Positions 60,485 to 64,000 of a stretch of 64,000 nucleotides of DNA are shown piece after piece. The notes beneath the pieces were generated by a model, which saw only the letters and a program-made list of their open reading frames with translations, searched no databases and had not been told where the DNA came from. Position 1 is the first letter of the stretch. Each line of letters opens with the position of its first letter. Made by a program: the position numbers and the translations under genes. This DNA comes from Sequoia sempervirens (Eukaryota > Streptophyta > Pinopsida > Cupressales > Cupressaceae), in contig VDFB02000001.1 of the NCBI GenBank assembly GCA_007258455.2, positions 16,312,322 through 16,376,321 of the forward strand. Direction: 5' to 3'.

Positions 60485-61474
60485 TCACCCTGATTGAAGA
60501 TCTAGCACTTGTTGCGAGAGCAACTTGATTTGTGTCTTTACATCATTTTGTGGATCAGGGGGTGGAATGAAAGTGTTTTGAGGTGGTTCAATGGTTGGTG
60601 GGATGGGTGGATTGGTTGGTATGTTGATGGATGGTGTTTGCATGTGTTGTTGTGCCAAATATGTATGTAATTGTTCTTGTACCAACAACGCTTGTTGTTG
60701 GTCCTGTTGCTGTTGTGTTATTAAGGCCTGTTGTTGAGCTTTTTGTTGCTGTTGAGCCAACCATGCTTGTTGTTGAGCTACTAATTGGGCTGCTTCCTAC
60801 TGTTCTTGGTATTGCTTCATTGTTTTTTGATATGCTTGTTGTTGCACTGTTTGTTGTTGTGTGAGGTACCATGCTTGTGCTTGTGCTTATCGTGCTTGAT
60901 ATTGGGCTTGGGCTTGAGGTTGAGCCTGAGCTTCAGCTTGAGCTTGAGCTTTAGCCTAAGCTTGTGCTTGAGCCTAAGCTTGAGCTTGAGCTTGTGCTTG
61001 TGCTTATACTTGTGCCTATGTAGCTTGAACTTGTGCTTGTGCAAATTTTTGTTGTTGTCGTTGTAATAAGATTTGGGCTTGAGCAACTTTTTGCTTTTGT
61101 TGTGCTTGTTGTTCTTGTAATGCGGCTTGGGTAGCTTGAGTAGCTTGCACGACTTGAGCAACTTGTTGAGTAGCTAATTGCGCTGATTTTTGTCTTTGTA
61201 CTTCTTGGAGTGCCTTTTCATATGCATCTTTATTAGCTACTTGCAACTCAATACTGTATTGGTTTGATGTGTTCATGTTTGGTGGTGGTGGTGGTGGAGG
61301 TGGGTTCAGAATGGTGCTTGTTGTGGTGAGAGGCATTGTTGTGTTGATGATTGGGATTGTGGTGGTAGATGGTGTGATTGATACGCTTGGTCCTTGAGAG
61401 ACCATGTTTTGAGATACCTGGGGGATGGTTGATGATGTGATGGTAGTGACTTGTGTTGTTGGGATGGTTGTCAT
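60485..61474 (-). pseudogene. E5 gag Q/A-rich low-complexity segment
   Basis: In one register from 61474 to 60485: a T/P-rich start (TTIPTTQVTTITSS, PPPPPPP), a Q/A-rich stretch (KAQQQALITQQQQDQQQALL) and, at 60870-61035, a six-base repeat coding A-Q dipeptides. Stops interrupt it in the A-Q part. Glutamine-rich, prion-like composition is unusual for a gypsy gag. Confidence 0.7.
60870..61035. repeat. Six-base CTTGWG repeat in E5 gag
   Basis: CTTGAG, CTTGTG and variants are repeated about 25 times on the plus strand, coding alternating A and Q on the minus strand. Confidence 0.9.
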
Positions 61475-61661
61475 CTGTTGTTGCGATGTTGATTACAAGA
61501 TATTTTGATTAGCAATTAGTGGGTTGATTTGATTTTTTTGATTGATATCTGGTAAAGGGGGAAGCCCCAAACTAAGAGATGATGTTGATATAATTGGTAA
61601 GGGAGAAAGTGGTGGAAATGTGAGTGGCATACTCCCTTGGGGGGATGATGTGGATGTAGGG

Positions 61662-62372
61662 TTAAAGATTCCCCCTAGTCAAAATATGTCTCCCTCTCTT
61701 TGTGAGGTTATGGAGAGAGGTTTGTGGTGTTGCATTAAATGATGATGATGATGGGTCATTATGAAAGGTGAGGGGGACATATGGGTGTGATGGATTTTGG
61801 GGGACAATTTGACCCAAAATAGTGTTTGCATCCAAGTCTTGATTGTTTACAAGAGGGTGTGTTTGCAATGCATTGAGAAATGCACTCCCTTTGTTAACAA
61901 TTGGTTGAGTTGGGGCAATTAATGATGTGATTTAGGGGATGGGTTGAGTGATATATTGAAATTGGGATGTTGATGTGATGGGGGGTGTGGATGATATGGG
62001 AAGTGTGAATGATGTTGAAGGTGGTTCCATAATAGTGCTCATGTCATAATCAGAAGGGAGTTTAGTCCCTCATTTTAATAGTTCGAGCATGTATTGTTGA
62101 GGATGGAGTTTCATCATGATGTTAACAATCCTGTGATTTTCAAGATTTTGAACCATCTCATTGATCTCATCTTGGGTCATATCAAGAGGGTTTTTTGTGT
62201 GGTCTTCTACTTGTCCATCCTCTTGATGGTCTTGAGTGAGTGAAATATGGGTCATAGGATTTCTTGATCCAACAGGATTCATGTCAGTTTTGGTTTGACT
62301 GAGATCACTTGAGGTTGATGTTTCTTTGTGGGCTTCCATGTCCTTCTTGTGTTGAGATCTAGTTTGCACCAT
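61662..62372 (-). pseudogene. E5 gag N-terminus
   Basis: MVQTRSQHKKDMEAHKETST at 62372 is a typical start for plant gypsy polyproteins (M-x-T/Q-R-S/R). The first 100 codons are open; a second open segment (61868-61662) is in the same register. A frameshift separates this part from 61474 onward. Confidence 0.65.
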
Positions 62373-64000
62373 AAAATAGGGATCAATTTTTCAAGAATAT
62401 GAGAGATGAACCTCTAAGTTTTTTAGAATGATATATCTTTAGGTACAAAAGAGAAATTTTAAGGGTAATTTAAAGATCAAAGGATGATAATGATATGGAT
62501 GTAAGATGGGTGTTTGATGGATTATTGGAACTCTTTGAGAAAATATTGAAGGGTATGATAAAATTTAGGACTTGATTTTGATGTTTTATTTGGGATTGAT
62601 TTGATTTGCATTTACATTTTGATGGTGAACTCATAAAATCTAAGAGGTTGGATGTTGTTCTAGGGTAGATTTTGTTCAAAAGATTATAATTTTTCTAGGT
62701 GTGAGATGAAGGATTCATCTAAGCACACTTATCCAAACAAGATGATTTTGATTGGTTTGATTTTGATTTTGGATAATGAACTCCTAAATCCCAAGATGTT
62801 AGATGTTATCAAAGTATGAATTTGTTCACAAGATTTGATAATTTGACTAAATATGTGGAGAATGATGCATCTACACACATCTAATCAAACAAGATGATTT
62901 TGGATTGGTTTCAAATGATTTTCCCAAAGTTTAACATGGAGGATTTTTCTAAGTTTTTTTCAAAGATTTGATGATGAGATGATTTTGGTTTTGATGTTCA
63001 AAGATGGATTAAGGTTTGATTTTGATCCTATGTTTAACTAAAAAGACACTTGCTTACTAGACCTTGGTTTTGAAGAACATGCTCTTCTCTAAACAAGATG
63101 CTCAAAATCCCTAAAAAAGATTTGGGTTTTGACAATAATAGAACGAGTACGAAGCAAGATTCTTTCTTGAAGCTTTTCTGTAGAAATTAAAAAGCAATCT
63201 TCCTCTAAATTCGTATAGCATTGAGAAACGCTTTTGGTTATCTTTTATACTAAGAGATTTTACCTTTGGTTTCTTCATCTTGACCTTGTGTGAAATCATT
63301 GGAGACACATGTGTGGGGTCCAATTATTTTTAGTCTTTGCTTAATGACTTTGTTTTACCACAAACACTTCTTGATTAGGCTTTGAAACTAGATGTCTAAT
63401 GTTTTAATTTATTCTCATCCCACAAAGTGTATTATGTGGAAATCAGAGAAATCAAAGCAAGAGTTACCTAATGTTTACTTTAGTAAGAAAATTGAGATAT
63501 AAATCCAAGTTTTTAGAAACCTCTAAGGATAAAATCCCAGGGGAAAGTAATAACACATGAATTTGGTCAATTGTATTTGCTTCCTAAATGGTTTGAAGTT
63601 TTGATGACAATATTAAATGTTTGTTTCCAAATATTTCTGAACAAGCAAAGTGTTTTGTAACCAAGAACAAGCACAATCCTATGGATATGAAAGACTATAT
63701 TTGTTGAGTCCCCACTTGGACAAGTCCAACTACGCTTATTTTTAGTGAATGGTTAGATGCTTGACCCCACTAGCTCCCCTCCATGGCACTCACTTCTTGA
63801 GGCAGCCAAGCATCAGTACCCATGAAACTCCCATGGCATACTTTCCATTTCTACTAAAAACCGTAAAAGTGTGGGGCAATTTTAGAATGATTGTTCCTGC
63901 ACCAACAAATAGATAGGGATATTGGCCTTTCTACAACAAAGGTTTCAATTCAGACTTTCCATTCATAGGAGTTGACCCATCGAGGCTAGAGACCATTGTT
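62373..64000. other. E5 upstream leader or LTR, with a 152-bp duplication
   Basis: No gene. GGTGAACTCATAAAATCTAA (about 62622) recurs as AATGAACTCCTAAATCCCAA (about 62774), and AACAAGATGATTTTG at 62736 and 62888, giving a period of 152 bp over about 62585-62905. Palindromes of the E1/E2/E4 type are absent. The 5' LTR of E5 probably lies here or beyond the window, but no primer site was recognised. Confidence 0.45.

Larger units (their letters stand above)
54050..62372 (-). mobile_element. E5: decayed Ty3/gypsy element, Tat type, minus strand
   Basis: In minus-strand order: gag, zinc knuckle, protease, RT, RNase H, second RNase H, integrase. Most open segments (61474, 60760, 59536, 58585, 56971, 56524 and 55141 as starts) share one register, so a single long gag-pol frame has been broken mainly by in-frame stops rather than frameshifts. 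LTRs were not identified; the 5' one may lie beyond the window. Confidence 0.8.

Overview
The window is plant nuclear DNA and most likely from a conifer or another large-genome gymnosperm. This is inferred from very low gene density, layers of old nested LTR retrotransposons full of stops, strong CpG depletion outside the one gene, and a clan-71 plant cytochrome P450 with one phase-0 intron. I recognise one intact host gene, and no tRNA, rRNA or CRISPR.

Layout. 1-3838 is AT-rich with nothing firm. 3839-5975 is the 5' part of a Ty1/copia element (LTR, tRNA-iMet-type primer site, gag). It is abutted by E1 (about 5973-13610, + strand), a decayed Ty3/gypsy element of the Tat type with protease, reverse transcriptase, two RNase H domains and integrase. 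After a 100-N assembly gap (14500-14599) comes the P450 gene on the minus strand (14636-16248), with a TATA box and a G-box. Beyond its promoter lie eight 52-bp tandem repeats and a 1.7-kb polypurine (GA-rich) tract.

22126-28573 is E2, a two-LTR non-autonomous element related to E1. 30428-47440 is a nested stack. Its host is E4, a gypsy leader plus gag. A MITE sits in that gag, and a 12-kb non-autonomous LTR element (N2) is inserted further on with a 5-bp target duplication. N2 carries a non-autonomous copia-type element (N1) inside one of its LTRs and another MITE in its body. 49700-50720 is a plant-mobile-domain (PMD) pseudogene. 54050-62372 is E5, a second decayed Tat-type gypsy element on the minus strand with a Q/A-rich gag.

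The most unusual signal is a family of about 20 imperfect 30-34-bp palindromes, with arms like GGGACTCATTCGCC / GGCGAATGAGTCCC. They sit at equivalent places in the LTRs and post-primer leaders of E1, E2 and E4. Their inner bases differ between elements, but in the clearest examples both arms change together. E1, E2, E4 and N2 also share a primer site matching the 3' end of tRNA-Trp, and E1, E2 and E4 share a GGGG-TTTGACC-CCCC hairpin. A roughly 780-810-bp TIR element with 4-bp target duplications is present three times. Nothing was computed: similarities were judged by eye and tRNA or family identities rest on recall.
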